Assembly (NCBI RefSeq): GCF_902833905.1
Contig: NZ_CADFGP010000057.1
Location: 1-40,760 of the forward strand
DNA: 40,760 nucleotides
Origin: Paraburkholderia tuberum STM678
Lineage (GTDB): Bacteria; Pseudomonadota; Gammaproteobacteria; Burkholderiales; Burkholderiaceae
Direction of reading: 5' to 3'
Shown here: positions 15,734-25,084 of the stretch, piece after piece
How the letters are laid out: the number at the start of each line of letters is the position of its first letter
Position numbering within the stretch: the stretch's first letter is position 1
The notes under the pieces: generated by a model
Told to the model about the DNA's origin: nothing
What the model saw: only the letters and a program-made list of their open reading frames with translations
Database searches by the model: none
Translations under genes and position numbers: made by a program

Positions 15734-17524
15734 CTAACCAATGCGAGGTAACTCGTCCGGCAGCAAAGTCTCCTTTTCGAGAAGAAGTTTTGCCCCTTCG
15801 TCTAACTGCTTTCGGTGCGTTCTCAGGATTTCCATTGCGGCGTTCGCTGCATCCCGCACCAGGGCGCGCACGGCGCAGTCGATTTCCCGTGCGGTCTCCT
15901 CGCTATACTCGCGGGTGACCGAAGCCGGATCGCCAAGGAAGGCGTTGGGTTGCGATTCATAGGTCATTTGTCCCAAATCTTCGGACATGCCGAAGCGCGT
16001 GACCATCATCCGGGCTATATGCGTCGCTTTTGCCAAATCATCCGCCGCTCCGGAGGATATCTCATCGAAGACAAGCGCCTCGGCTGAGCGGCCGCCAAGA
16101 AGCACGGCCATCTTTCCCCTGAGCTCGGCACGGCTCATCAGGAAGCGATCGTCGGTCGGGCGTTGCATTGTATAGCCCAGAGCGCCGATGCCGTGCGGCA
16201 CGATTGATATCTTCTGAACCGGATCTGCGCCGGGCGTGACCAACGCCACCAGAGCGTGCCCCATCTCATGGAACGCGACGATCTCCCGCTCCTTTGGAAT
16301 AAGTAAGCGGCTCTTCCGCTCCAACCCTGCGACGATCCGCTCGATCGCAACGGTGAAATCCGTGATGTCAACGGTTTGAGCATCACGCTTTGTCGCCTGG
16401 AGAGCTGCTTCATTCACCAGATTTGCCAAATCGGCACCGGAGAATCCTGGCGTGAGCGCCGCGATCTGCTCAGGGTCGATATCCTTTCCTGCTCGTATTC
16501 CCTTCAGGTATATCTTGAGAATAGCAATACGCCCGGCCTTGTCTGGTCGATCTACAAGAACCTGGCGATCAAACCGTCCCGCGCGTAGAAGGGCAGGGTC
16601 GAGAACTTCCGGCCGGTTTGTCGCGGCCAGCAGCACGATGCCTGTTTGAGGGTCGAAGCCATCCAACTCCATCAAGAGTTGATTGAGTGTCTGCTCCTTC
16701 TCGTCGTGCCCTCCCAAGGATCCGATGCCGCGCGCTCGCCCCAGTGCGTCGAGTTCGTCGATGAAGATGATGCATGGCGCGACTTTGCGGGCTTGCTCGA
16801 ACAAATCGCGGACGCGTGCTGCTCCAACTCCTACAAACATTTCAACAAATTCCGATCCGCTGATCGAAAAAAATGGGACGCCCGCTTCACCAGCAACTGC
16901 GCGGGCGAGCAACGTCTTTCCTGTTCCCGGCGGGCCGACCAGCAGCACACCTTTCGGGATGCGGGCACCGAGACGGCCATGATGCTGCGGCATCTTCAGG
17001 AAATTGACGATCTCGATCAATTCGTCTTTTGCTTCATCGACTCCCGCTACATCCTCGAACGTAACCTTGGTGTCCTTTTCGACAAAGATCCTGGCTTTAC
17101 TCTTGCCGATTGTCATGAGTCCGCTCATGCCGCCTTGTTCGGCAAGACGCCGGGCCGCGAACATCCATATGCCGACAAAAAATACCGCAGGCAGCACCCA
17201 CGACAAAATATCGCTAACCAGGTGGTTTTCCACCACACCGGTCACCTTCACGTTGTACTTGTCCAGCAGGGCGTAGACGTCAGGCCGGACCAGCACGGTC
17301 GAATATAACTGGCGCCCATCGGCCAGCGGTTTTGACAGCTTGCCGTCAAGGAGATTGCCACGCACGTTGACGGCTTCTATTTTTCCGTCCTTCAGAAGCT
17401 GCTCGAACTGGCTAAAAGGGATCGTCTCGACTTGCTGTCGGACGACCCACCAACTCTGGAACAGCAGAATGGCGATGACTGCGGCAATTGTGTAACCGAT
17501 ATTGAAGTGCGTCTGCTTGTCCAC
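15734..17524 (-). CDS. ftsH: Accessory FtsH-type ATP-dependent zinc metalloprotease
   Basis: A 596-residue membrane AAA protease. Start GTG at 17524 is chosen because GGAGG stands 5 nt upstream and the chain then begins with the first membrane helix (7-28). A periplasmic domain follows, then the second helix (about 103-125). AAA motifs: Walker A GPPGTGKT (197-204), the pore-loop region FVGVGAARVRD (230-240), Walker B IIFIDELDA (252-260) and the second region of homology near 302-320. Protease: HEMGH (419-423), with Asp496 of GAADD as the likely third zinc ligand. It degrades misfolded or regulated membrane and cytosolic proteins. It differs from the housekeeping gene in its context beside a DUF1614 gene rather than rlmE, so it is probably an additional copy for stress. 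All catalytic residues present. Confidence 0.9.
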   Translation of the reverse strand: MDKQTHFNIGYTIAAVIAILLFQSWWVVRQQVETIPFSQFEQLLKDGKIEAVNVRGNLLDGKLSKPLADGRQLYSTVLVRPDVYALLDKYNVKVTGVVENHLVSDILSWVLPAVFFVGIWMFAARRLAEQGGMSGLMTIGKSKARIFVEKDTKVTFEDVAGVDEAKDELIEIVNFLKMPQHHGRLGARIPKGVLLVGPPGTGKTLLARAVAGEAGVPFFSISGSEFVEMFVGVGAARVRDLFEQARKVAPCIIFIDELDALGRARGIGSLGGHDEKEQTLNQLLMELDGFDPQTGIVLLAATNRPEVLDPALLRAGRFDRQVLVDRPDKAGRIAILKIYLKGIRAGKDIDPEQIAALTPGFSGADLANLVNEAALQATKRDAQTVDITDFTVAIERIVAGLERKSRLLIPKEREIVAFHEMGHALVALVTPGADPVQKISIVPHGIGALGYTMQRPTDDRFLMSRAELRGKMAVLLGGRSAEALVFDEISSGAADDLAKATHIARMMVTRFGMSEDLGQMTYESQPNAFLGDPASVTREYSEETAREIDCAVRALVRDAANAAMEILRTHRKQLDEGAKLLLEKETLLPDELPRIG

Positions 17525-17819
17525 CGTCGCCTCCGTATCAACAGCTGCCGTTTGCGTTGTTTTTGAGGGGCACCTCTGCAGCGCGACAGGACGCGCATGC
17601 GGGGCCACTTTACGCGCGAGCGGTCGGCGCTACCTGTGCAGACCACCTTATACTGGCTACCGGCCCTCCCAGTACGTCAAGATATCGAAGACAAGCCTCG
17701 CTCGCGTCGCTGGCTTCGCCCATACTCAGGACGTCGAGGGATCGGATATCCGCCCGTGCGGTCAGGCCTTTCGAAAAAAAACGGCTCTGGACTTGCTGTC
17801 TCGCAACTGGGCGGCGCCA

Positions 17820-18560
17820 TCACGGAGCTTTCTTGCCTTCGGAGCCATGTCCCACGCGACGCAGCGGCCGCGTAAGGCTGGCGAAGAGCATCGCAAGGAT
17901 ACCGGTCAGAAATATTCCGTCGAACGTCCCCGCTCCGCCGATCGAGGCTATTGGCGCAGCAAGACCCTGAATGCGTCCCAGATTGAGCAGATCCGCACCA
18001 ATGAGTGTGCCCAGGCTTCCGCTGATATAGGCGAGCGGAGCAGCGAGGTTGGGCGAGAGCAGAAGCGCGACCACGGCAGCAGTCATCACGGGAACGAAGA
18101 CTGGCAATGCGATACCGAATCCAGGGATGGGATGGGCCAACGGGTGGCACACTGCAGCGACGAGGGCAATCGCGACGGGACCCCGGAGCCACAGGTGATG
18201 TCTGAAAAGCAAATAGAGCGACATCAAACCCGGAATGAGCGCTCCGCCGACATTTACCGCTATGACCGTCCCGGGCCATTCGACGACCACTGGCACTACG
18301 TAGTGCATCCCGAAGAAAACGATCTCTTGCCCGGACCGTACTTCCTGCGCCGGCAACTCGGCTAGCGGGATGTTGAAATAGCTGCCTGCCAGCATTCCGA
18401 GGAGCAGAAGCAGGGCGGCGCCGAAGCTTATACCGAGGCGCATGGATACGTAGTGCAACGCCCCGATCCGAAGAAGGCCCACGAGGAGGAGAAATATCCC
18501 CACCAGCATCGAAAAGAACGGAAGCGGAAGAGGGAAATAGTGGAGATGGCTTAACTGCAT
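17820..18560 (-). CDS. DUF1614 family membrane protein
   Basis: A 246-residue, very hydrophobic protein with about seven predicted membrane helices, matching the DUF1614 family. A conserved-looking block near the C-terminus reads IASIGGAGTFDGIFLTGILA, and another near residues 115-135 carries IAVNVGGALIPGLMSLYLL. It lies upstream of ftsH on the same strand with a 295-bp gap, and the recurrent pairing of the two families suggests a functional link. The membrane protein could be a substrate, adaptor or partner of the protease, which is inference only. AGGAGA just ahead of the ATG serves as ribosome binding site. No biochemical activity is known to me for this family. Confidence 0.8.
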   Translation of the reverse strand: MQLSHLHYFPLPLPFFSMLVGIFLLLVGLLRIGALHYVSMRLGISFGAALLLLLGMLAGSYFNIPLAELPAQEVRSGQEIVFFGMHYVVPVVVEWPGTVIAVNVGGALIPGLMSLYLLFRHHLWLRGPVAIALVAAVCHPLAHPIPGFGIALPVFVPVMTAAVVALLLSPNLAAPLAYISGSLGTLIGADLLNLGRIQGLAAPIASIGGAGTFDGIFLTGILAMLFASLTRPLRRVGHGSEGKKAP

Positions 18561-18638
18561 GGGCGATTCTCCTCTTTTACAGCATAGAGGACGTCTGCAG
18601 CGGCCGGTTAGTTCGCGTTTCTACCTACTTCGAACTTT

Positions 18639-19190
18639 GGTCTTTGTCACGTTGCCGATCACCGGACGAATCGTGTTCAGGCGAAACAGTCGCTCAGAAA
18701 ACAGCAGACGGATTCTGGGTGAGACCGGTGAAAAGACGCCAGGCTTCAAACCGGGTCGCAAGCTGCTTTCGATAAAGCGAAGCGCGCAGCAGATGACGCT
18801 TGAGCGCGAAGTGTTGTCGGATCGGACCGAAGCACGACAGGAACGCCTGCGTGCGCCCGGGCAGGCGGAAACCACGCATACGTCGCTCGCGTTCACGCGT
18901 GGGCTGATGGCTGTTCTCTGCACCGTTGTTGACGCGAGCGGCCGCCTTGACGAACACATGCTTCACGTTCGCCAGCTCCGGGATTTCGGTCTTTGCTGCG
19001 GGGTAACTGGGCAACTGGTCAGTGACGATCTTCTTCGGCACCTCGGGACAGCGCAGGCTGAGCTGGAACCTGAAATACCAGTGTACCGCGTGGCTGATGA
19101 CTGACGCCGGGAACCGGTGACCGTGATACAGCGATTTCGTTTTCTTCACCACTTCTTCTTAACTGACCGCAGCGCCAACGTGACAAAGCC
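18639..19190 (-). mobile_element. Internally deleted IS6-family element
   Basis: Terminal inverted repeats are visible. The left end GGTCTTTGTCACGTTGC (18639-18655) mirrors the right end CAACGTGACAAAGCC (19176-19190), with a 13-bp perfect core. The 552-bp interior is shorter than the roughly 800 bp of a complete IS6-type element, matching the deletion in its transposase. No matching 8-bp target duplication was seen at the ends as drawn (CGAACTTT and GTTCGAAG). It could still be mobilised in trans if a full-length relative exists. Confidence 0.65.
18694..19152 (-). pseudogene. IS6-family transposase with internal deletion
   Basis: The frame starts like an IS6/IS240-type transposase (KSLYHGHRFPASVISHAV, then HWYFRFQLSLR). 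It then jumps directly to the C-terminal half: KKIVTDQLPSYPAAK, NNGAENSHQPTRERERRM and the closing helix. About 80-90 residues in between, including the first catalytic Asp, are missing, yet the frame stays open for 152 residues. The catalytic Asp of VTDQL and the Glu of AENSH are retained. The product cannot be an active transposase. Confidence 0.8.
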
Positions 19191-19668
19191 GTTCGAAGCA
19201 GCACCACAAAAAAGAGCCTGACGCAGAGGGTAACCTGCCGGCGATTATATGCTGAAGCTTTCCCCCTGAAAGCCAAGTCTGGTGGGGGTTTGGGGGAATA
19301 TTTTCTGCTTTCGGTGGACGGGCAGAAAAAATGGTCAAATCCCAACGATCGGGAATTTATTCGTGATGGACAACTCAAATACAAAGGGAACGTAAGGTCG
19401 CGGCTTCCCGACCTGTTCACGATCCCAAGCCACGTACGCACGTCCATGACAAACCAGACGAAGCAGGCGGACAAACCGTGCGCAATCCATTTCCCTTGAT
19501 CGGGGCCCACCGTCGCGCATGAGATAAGCAATTCCACAACTGCGTCGGGCGCGCATCGCGCCGTACAACCATACGTCAATGCGCCTCGTCCGGTTTCATC
19601 CTTGGCAGTTAACAATGCGATGGCTGACTTTCTCGGTAACCGAAGGTTAAAGAACGGAGGAATTCGCC
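19191..19668. other. Gene-free stretch upstream of the ABC importer
   Basis: About 480 bp with no recognisable gene; frames here show no domain. It should hold the promoter of the importer operon. An 8-bp perfect stem (TTTTCTGC at 19301-19308 with GCAGAAAA at 19322-19329) is followed by two more A residues on the plus strand and preceded by an AT-rich patch. Its role is unknown. Confidence 0.35.
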
Positions 19669-20928
19669 GTGTCAAAGCAACTTTTGTTTGTCAGTGCTGC
19701 GTGCGTTTGCATCTTGACCTGCGGCCAGGCTCATGCAGCCTGCACCACCACAATCGGCAGTGTGATGGCGTTGACCGGATCGCTGGGCGTGCTCGGCCAG
19801 CAGATTGCCAAAGGCGTGCAGCTGGCTGTGTCGGATCTCAACGCGGCCGGCGGTGCCAACGGCTGCACTGTGGATCTGGCTCTGCTGGATGACCAGACCG
19901 CACCCTCCGTTGGAGTGGATGCAGCCAAGAAGCTGGTCGACGTGCAGCATGTGCCGGCCATCGTCGGCGCGCTTTCAAGCGGTGTCAGCGGAGCCATCCT
20001 GACCGCCGTGGCTGTGCCGGGCAAGGTCGTGCTGATTTCTCCCGCCTCCACCTCGCCGACCTTCACCCAGCTCGCGAAGGACGGCAAGACAGACGGCTAC
20101 TGGTTCCGGACGGCACCCTCGGATGCGCTGCAAGGCGTAGCGATAGCTAAGGTTGCACTCGATGCCGGGATAAAGAAGGTTGCTGTGCTTTATCTGAACA
20201 ATGCCTACGGGCAGGGGCTCAGCTCCGAGTTCGCCAACGCGTTCACGAAGCTCGGGGGCGCGGTCACGCAAAACGTCGTCTACAACCCGAGCCAGGCCTC
20301 CTATCGCGCGGAAGTCAGCAAGGCAATGGATCCAGCACCTGATGCGCTGTTCCTGATCGGCTATCCGGGCGACGGCACGACCATCGCGCGCGAATGGATT
20401 TCAGCCGGAGGTCCGCAGAACTTCCTTCTGCCCGACGGGCTGGAATCCCAGGATTTCGTCAATGACGTGGGCACGCAGTACATGAAGCATGTACACGGCA
20501 CGGCGGCCGGCTCGGAGACGACGCCTTCGCTTGCGACCTTCAAGCAGGAGTTCCAGACCAAGTTCGGCGAATTACCTACGCAAGCCTATATCCCCAACGC
20601 TTATGACGCGACGGTCATCATCGGCCTCGCCATCGACTACGCGAAGCGTGCCGACGGCATGGCCATCCGCGACGCCATCCCCAAGGTGACCGATCCTCAC
20701 GGCAAGAAAGTCTATGCCGGTGCGGCCGAGCTCAAGAAGGCGGAAAAGATGCTCGCGCAACACGAGGTGATCCAGTATGTGGGCGCATCGGGGCCGCTGC
20801 AGTTTGACCGGTACGGAGACATCAACGCCCCCATGGTGGTCTGGTCTGTGGACAGCGGCGGAAAAGTCAAGCCGACGGGCATGGTCACGGTGAATCAGAT
20901 CAAGGAGCTACGCAGCAAGATCCAGTAG
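19669..20928 (+). CDS. HAAT-type ABC transporter substrate-binding protein
   Basis: A 419-residue periplasmic binding protein of the branched-chain amino acid/amide (LivJ-like) family. GTG start at 19669 with GGAGG 8 nt upstream. Signal peptide 1-23 ends AHA before ACTTTIG. The fold signatures are visible: ALTGSLGVLGQQIAKGVQLAV near the N-terminus, DDQTAPSVGVDAAKKLV, then SSGVSGAI and SPASTSPTFT. These are the parts lining the amino-acid pocket in this family. First gene of a five-gene importer operon, 138 bp ahead of the first ATPase gene. The ligand cannot be told from sequence; amino acids, amides and aromatic acids are all known for relatives, and no catabolic gene lies alongside. Confidence 0.88.
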   Translation: MSKQLLFVSAACVCILTCGQAHAACTTTIGSVMALTGSLGVLGQQIAKGVQLAVSDLNAAGGANGCTVDLALLDDQTAPSVGVDAAKKLVDVQHVPAIVGALSSGVSGAILTAVAVPGKVVLISPASTSPTFTQLAKDGKTDGYWFRTAPSDALQGVAIAKVALDAGIKKVAVLYLNNAYGQGLSSEFANAFTKLGGAVTQNVVYNPSQASYRAEVSKAMDPAPDALFLIGYPGDGTTIAREWISAGGPQNFLLPDGLESQDFVNDVGTQYMKHVHGTAAGSETTPSLATFKQEFQTKFGELPTQAYIPNAYDATVIIGLAIDYAKRADGMAIRDAIPKVTDPHGKKVYAGAAELKKAEKMLAQHEVIQYVGASGPLQFDRYGDINAPMVVWSVDSGGKVKPTGMVTVNQIKELRSKIQ

Positions 20929-21066
20929 CGGCACCAGGTTTCGAACAAAAGAGCCTGCTGCAAGGCTTGACGCCGATCAAACCGCGATTCCTCAAGGCGG
21001 TAACGCACCGTACCCCTCGAGGCATTCGCGGCTGGGCGGCGGCGTTTCGGGAAGGACACTGCGCGA

Positions 21067-21825
21067 ATGCTGGAAGTCAAACAGCTCGTCAAGGAGTTTG
21101 GAGGATTGCGTGCGGTCGACGGCGTGTCCTTCACCTTGCGCGCTAACACCATCACCGGCTTGATCGGGCCGAACGGCGCTGGCAAGACCACGCTTTTCAA
21201 CACCATTGCCGGCGTGCATCGGCCGACGTCGGGCGACATTTCGTTCCTCGGCCGGCGCATCGACGGCCTGGCGCCCCACAGGATCTTCCACGAAGGACTG
21301 GTACGGACGTTTCAGATTCCCCGCCCGTTTGCCGAAATGACCGTGCTCGAGAATTGTATGCTCGTGCCGCCCCGCCAGGCCGGCGAGCGCTTCTGGAACA
21401 ACTGGTTCAGCCGCCCGCAGGTGCGCGCCGAAGAACGTGCCTGCCGCGACCGCGCTCAGGAAGTATTAGCCTTCGTCGGCCTCTCACCGCTAGCGGGCGA
21501 ATACGCCAAAAATCTCTCCGGCGGCCAGCAGAAGCTTCTCGAACTGGCCCGCGTGCTGATGGCGGACCCCAAGCTCGTCCTGCTCGATGAACCTGGGGCC
21601 GGGGTCAATCCGACTTTGCTCGTTACCATCATGGACAAGCTGCATGAACTCAATGCCCGGGGCATTACGTTCCTTATCATCGAGCACAACATGGACCTGA
21701 TCATGACGTTGTGTGATCCGATCCTCGTGATGGCACAAGGCAAGCTGATCCTGGAAGGGTCGCCGACGACGGTGCGAAGCGACCCGGGCGTCCTCGATGC
21801 CTACCTCGGCGGGGTTCCGGAATGA
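21067..21825 (+). CDS. HAAT-type ABC transporter ATPase, LivG-like
   Basis: A 252-residue cytoplasmic nucleotide-binding subunit. Walker A is GPNGAGKTT (34-42). The LSGGQQKLLELAR signature and Walker B LVLLDEPGAGVNP follow, then the switch His in FLIIEHNMDLIM. The length and the insert after the Q-loop (RTFQIPRPF, then the RFWNNWF region) match LivG rather than LivF. A GGAAGGA ribosome binding site precedes the ATG. The stop overlaps the next start by 4 nt (ATGA). It powers uptake of the ligand captured by the upstream binding protein, pairing with the LivF-like subunit. Confidence 0.9.
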   Translation: MLEVKQLVKEFGGLRAVDGVSFTLRANTITGLIGPNGAGKTTLFNTIAGVHRPTSGDISFLGRRIDGLAPHRIFHEGLVRTFQIPRPFAEMTVLENCMLVPPRQAGERFWNNWFSRPQVRAEERACRDRAQEVLAFVGLSPLAGEYAKNLSGGQQKLLELARVLMADPKLVLLDEPGAGVNPTLLVTIMDKLHELNARGITFLIIEHNMDLIMTLCDPILVMAQGKLILEGSPTTVRSDPGVLDAYLGGVPE

Positions 21826-22556
21826 ACGCCCCGGCGCTCTACGCGCATGAGCTGGTGGCCGGCTATGTGCCAGGCGTGGACATTCTGCGCGGCGTGGAGC
21901 TCATGGTCGGACGCGGTGAAATCGTCACGGTGCTCGGTCCCAACGGCGCGGGCAAGTCCACGCTGATCAAGGCGATTGCCGGCTTGGTGGCGGTGCGCTC
22001 GGGCACAGTGCAACTGTTCGGGGATGACATCGGGGGCGTGGCCGCGCACCATATGGTGGAGCGGGGCCTGGCCTACGTGCCGCAAACCAACAACATCTTC
22101 AGCCGGCTCAGCATCGAGGAAAACCTCGAAATGGGCGCATACATTCAAGGCAACCGAGCCGACATCCGGCGCGGCATCGAACAGATGTTCGAGCTGTTTC
22201 CGCGGCTTCGGGAAAGACGCAGGCAAGCTGCCGGCATGCTCTCGGGCGGCGAACGGCAGATGGTGGCGGTCGCGCGTGCGTTGATGGCAAATCCCAAGGT
22301 GCTGATGCTGGACGAACCCTCGGCGGGACTGTCGCCGAAACTGGTGGGCGTCGTATTCGGCAAGGTGCGGGAGGTGCGCGACCTGGGGGTCACCATTCTG
22401 GTGGTCGAGCAAAACGCCAAGGCCGCCCTGGCGATCTCCGACCGGGGTTACGTGCTGGCCGAGGGTCGAGATCAGATGACGGGCCCCGCCAGTGAACTGC
22501 TCGCGAACCCCGAAGTGGGTCAGCTGTATCTGGGCGTTCGGCGAGGTCTGTCATGA
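21822..22556 (+). CDS. HAAT-type ABC transporter ATPase, LivF-like
   Basis: The second nucleotide-binding subunit, 244 residues. Walker A GPNGAGKST is at 39-47. The PQTNNIF Q-loop, LSGGERQMVAVARAL signature, Walker B VLMLDEPSAGLSP and switch His-equivalent region ILVVEQN follow, as in LivF where Gln replaces the His. It overlaps the LivG-like gene and the following permease gene by 4 nt each, so translation is coupled along the operon. All ATPase motifs are intact. Confidence 0.9.
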   Translation: MNAPALYAHELVAGYVPGVDILRGVELMVGRGEIVTVLGPNGAGKSTLIKAIAGLVAVRSGTVQLFGDDIGGVAAHHMVERGLAYVPQTNNIFSRLSIEENLEMGAYIQGNRADIRRGIEQMFELFPRLRERRRQAAGMLSGGERQMVAVARALMANPKVLMLDEPSAGLSPKLVGVVFGKVREVRDLGVTILVVEQNAKAALAISDRGYVLAEGRDQMTGPASELLANPEVGQLYLGVRRGLS

Positions 22557-23446
22557 TCGCGCAATACGTCGCCGACGGGGTCATTCTTGGATCGACGCTG
22601 GCCTTGGGAGCCATTGGCCTCACGCTGACCTACAACATTCTGCGTTTCGCCAACTTCGCCCACGGCGAATTCCTCACCTTCGGCGCCTACTTCGCGCTGT
22701 TGCTGACTGCGCTCTTTGGGACCGGAACCGCGCTGGGTCCGGTAACCTTCGGCGGACCCTTCCTGCTGGCGATCGTGGTCGCCGGCATCTTGACCTCCGG
22801 AGTGGCGCTAGTACTCGACTGGCTGCTCTACCGGCTGCTACGAAAAAGCGAAGTGGCGGTCACGCTGGTGATTGCATCGTTTGGTGCATCGCTGATGTTA
22901 CGCAACCTTGTGGTCTTCATCTGGGGCCCGCAGCCCGAGTACTACTCGCGCAGCATCGCCATCGCCAGGGAAATTCTTCCCGGCGTGCGACTGACCGCCG
23001 ACGAGGTCTTCGTCGTTGCGCTGACGCTCGCCCTGATGATCGCGCTACATCTCTTCCTGACGCGCACCCGGCTGGGCAAGGCCATGCGCGCCGTGTCGGA
23101 TAACCCCGCATTGGCGAGCGTCACCGGCATCGACGTGCAGGGCATCATTCGCTGGACCTGGGTGGTAGGTGGCAGCCTGGCGGCGATCGCCGGCGTGCTG
23201 TACGGCCTGACCGTGCAAATCTCCCCGGAGATGGGCTTCAATCTCATCCTGCCGATGTTTGCCGCCGCCATCCTCGGCGGCGTGGGCAGCATTTACGGCG
23301 CGGTGCTGGGGGGGCTGATAATCGGCCTTGCCGAATCCATGTCGGTGCCGATCCTCGGGTCGGCATACGAGCCGGCGGTCGGGTTCTTCCTGATGTTTCT
23401 GATCCTCCTCGTCTATCCCAAGGGGATTCTGGGAGAGCGTTCATGA
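22553..23446 (+). CDS. HAAT-type ABC transporter permease, LivH-like
   Basis: Integral membrane subunit of 297 residues with about eight hydrophobic helices. The start (ADGVILGSTLALGAIGLTLTYN) followed by ANFAHGEFLTFGAY is the classic LivH beginning. The segment GKAMRAVSDNPALASVTGID is the coupling-helix (EAA-like) region that contacts the ATPases. The GGVGSIYGAVLGGLIIGL block near the C-terminus is also characteristic. It overlaps the preceding and following genes by 4 nt. Intact. Confidence 0.9.
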   Translation: MIAQYVADGVILGSTLALGAIGLTLTYNILRFANFAHGEFLTFGAYFALLLTALFGTGTALGPVTFGGPFLLAIVVAGILTSGVALVLDWLLYRLLRKSEVAVTLVIASFGASLMLRNLVVFIWGPQPEYYSRSIAIAREILPGVRLTADEVFVVALTLALMIALHLFLTRTRLGKAMRAVSDNPALASVTGIDVQGIIRWTWVVGGSLAAIAGVLYGLTVQISPEMGFNLILPMFAAAILGGVGSIYGAVLGGLIIGLAESMSVPILGSAYEPAVGFFLMFLILLVYPKGILGERS

Positions 23447-24408
23447 GCGGGATGATCTCCTATCTGGTTTTCTTCCTCATCCAGGCATCGATTTTTGCCG
23501 TGGTCTGCCTGGGACTGAATCTGCAATGGGGTTACACCGGACTCTTTAACATCGGCATATCCGGATTCTTTCTGATGGGAGCGTATGCTTTCGCCATCTT
23601 GTGCGGACCGCCCTACGACACACATCTCGGCGGCTTCGGCCTGCCGTATGTCGTCGGTCTGGCCGGCGCCCTGTGCGCCGCTGCCGTGGTCGGCTTCATC
23701 GTCGGGATTCCCACCCTGCGGCTGCGTGAAGACTATCTGGCGATCGTGACGATCGGCATCGGCTCCATCCTGCAACTGATTTCGTTGAACGCTTCCTCCT
23801 TGACGGGCGGGAGCCGGGGAGCCAGCAGTATTCCAAGACTGCTGCCCGGATTGTTCCAGTCCGTGTTGGGTGTCAACCTGCTAATGCTCGGGTTCATGGC
23901 CGTACTGGTCCTGATCATCTACCGGGCTCTCGAAGCCATGGTGCGCTCCCCCTGGGGCCGGGTTCTCAAGGCCATCCGGGAAGACGACACCGCCGCTTCG
24001 TCGCTCGGCAAGAATCCCTTCCTCTTTCGACTACAGTCTTTCGTGATTGGCTCCGCCCTCATGGGTTTGGGCGGTGCTCTTTACGCCAGCTTCATTGGCT
24101 TCATCAGTCCGGAAGACTTCTTGCCCGTCTTCACGTTCCAGATATGGACCATGCTGATCGTCGGCGGTAGCGGCAATAACAAAGGGGCAATCCTGGGCGC
24201 CGTACTGATGTGGGCCGTCTGGACACTGAGCGGCAGCGCGGCTCAGGCCGCACTGCCGGTCCACCTGCAGGTCAAGGGCGGGGCCGCGCAGGTCATGCTG
24301 ATCGGGCTCGTGCTCATGCTGACACTCATCTTCAGGCCGCGCGGCCTGGTCGGAGAGGAAGCGACGGTATCTCGAGAGGCGCACGTGCTCCCGCGCAAAC
24401 CGGAGTAG
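23443..24408 (+). CDS. HAAT-type ABC transporter permease, LivM-like
   Basis: The second membrane subunit, 321 residues and about eight to ten helices. The LivM-type start is followed by LNLQWGYTGLFNIGISGFF, and later by IPTLRLREDYLAIVTIGIG. The coupling region SPWGRVLKAIREDDTAASSLG and the C-terminal GGSGNNKGAILGAVLMWAV are as in the family, ending with LIFRPRGLVGEE. It completes a full transporter, with one binding protein, two ATPases and two permeases. No further gene of the operon follows; the next 290 bp carry nothing recognised. Confidence 0.9.
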   Translation: MSGMISYLVFFLIQASIFAVVCLGLNLQWGYTGLFNIGISGFFLMGAYAFAILCGPPYDTHLGGFGLPYVVGLAGALCAAAVVGFIVGIPTLRLREDYLAIVTIGIGSILQLISLNASSLTGGSRGASSIPRLLPGLFQSVLGVNLLMLGFMAVLVLIIYRALEAMVRSPWGRVLKAIREDDTAASSLGKNPFLFRLQSFVIGSALMGLGGALYASFIGFISPEDFLPVFTFQIWTMLIVGGSGNNKGAILGAVLMWAVWTLSGSAAQAALPVHLQVKGGAAQVMLIGLVLMLTLIFRPRGLVGEEATVSREAHVLPRKPE

Positions 24409-24697
24409 CGCGTATTCGCAGCGCGAAAGCCGATGACGGAAACGAGGTAGCCGCGCTTCAGGAGTCGCACGATTGAACCCGCTGGACCGCAGGTCTTCAT
24501 GGAGGGTCATCGATACTCAAAGGGAGGTATCGGCCGATCGTAAGTGACACCACGCCGAGCATTCGAGCAACGAGCCGGCGCACCAAACGAGTTCCTGTGT
24601 CAGCGGCCATTCGAAGCGCTGTCGCTTCGGCGGCGGGTTATGATGCGTAGCGGACATCTTCGGATGGGGTAGTCACTCGGCTGTTCGTGTCGCGACC

Positions 24698-24960
24698 TCA
24701 CCCCGTTGTTGCAACTGCGACACCGCAGCCAACCAGCAGCAACCCCTGCGCAAAAGGAAGCCATCGCGCTTGCGGCAGCATTTTTTCGAGCATCACGTAG
24801 ATCGACAGAGCGGCAACCCAAAGCACGTTCATGACGCCAAACACGAAGAGCAACGCCATGAGCGCCCCGCAACAGCCGACGCAATAGGCCCCATGCCGGA
24901 GAACCCCATGATCCAGGCACCGAGGCTGCCGTCGCGCCATTCGGTCAGAAGAAAACCGAG
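24698..24960 (-). pseudogene. DUF2182 membrane protein fragment with frameshift
   Basis: The minus strand encodes the C-terminal part of a DUF2182 predicted metal-binding membrane protein. FLLTEWRDGSLGAWIMGF in one frame is continued in another as LRHGAYCVGCCGALMALLF and GVMNVLWVAALS. The switch lies near 24898-24903 and fits a small insertion. The N-terminal half is missing. Sequence upstream of about 24960 is unrelated and soon gives way to an IS3-family scrap, so insertion-mediated loss is likely. The YCVGCC motif typical of the family is retained. Confidence 0.65.
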
Positions 24961-25084
24961 GGGGAAGCACACTTGCTAAGGCACGCATGCTTTAAAGGTG
25001 TCAGCTGGAAGACTCCAGCAATGACCAGGAGAGCGCCCCCAAGCAGCGGGGTTGCGCGCCGGGCAGATCGAGCACCTGGATGTG

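Noticed and set aside
19603..19618. A sigma-54-like promoter (GGCAG...ATGC) ahead of the ABC importer operon
   Set aside because: The GG and GC elements are 15 rather than 14 nt apart and the flanks fit poorly; chance is more likely.
19019..19675. A 218-codon minus-strand ORF upstream of the ABC importer
   Set aside because: It overlaps the IS6 transposase in another frame and has no domain; shadow of that gene plus chance extension.
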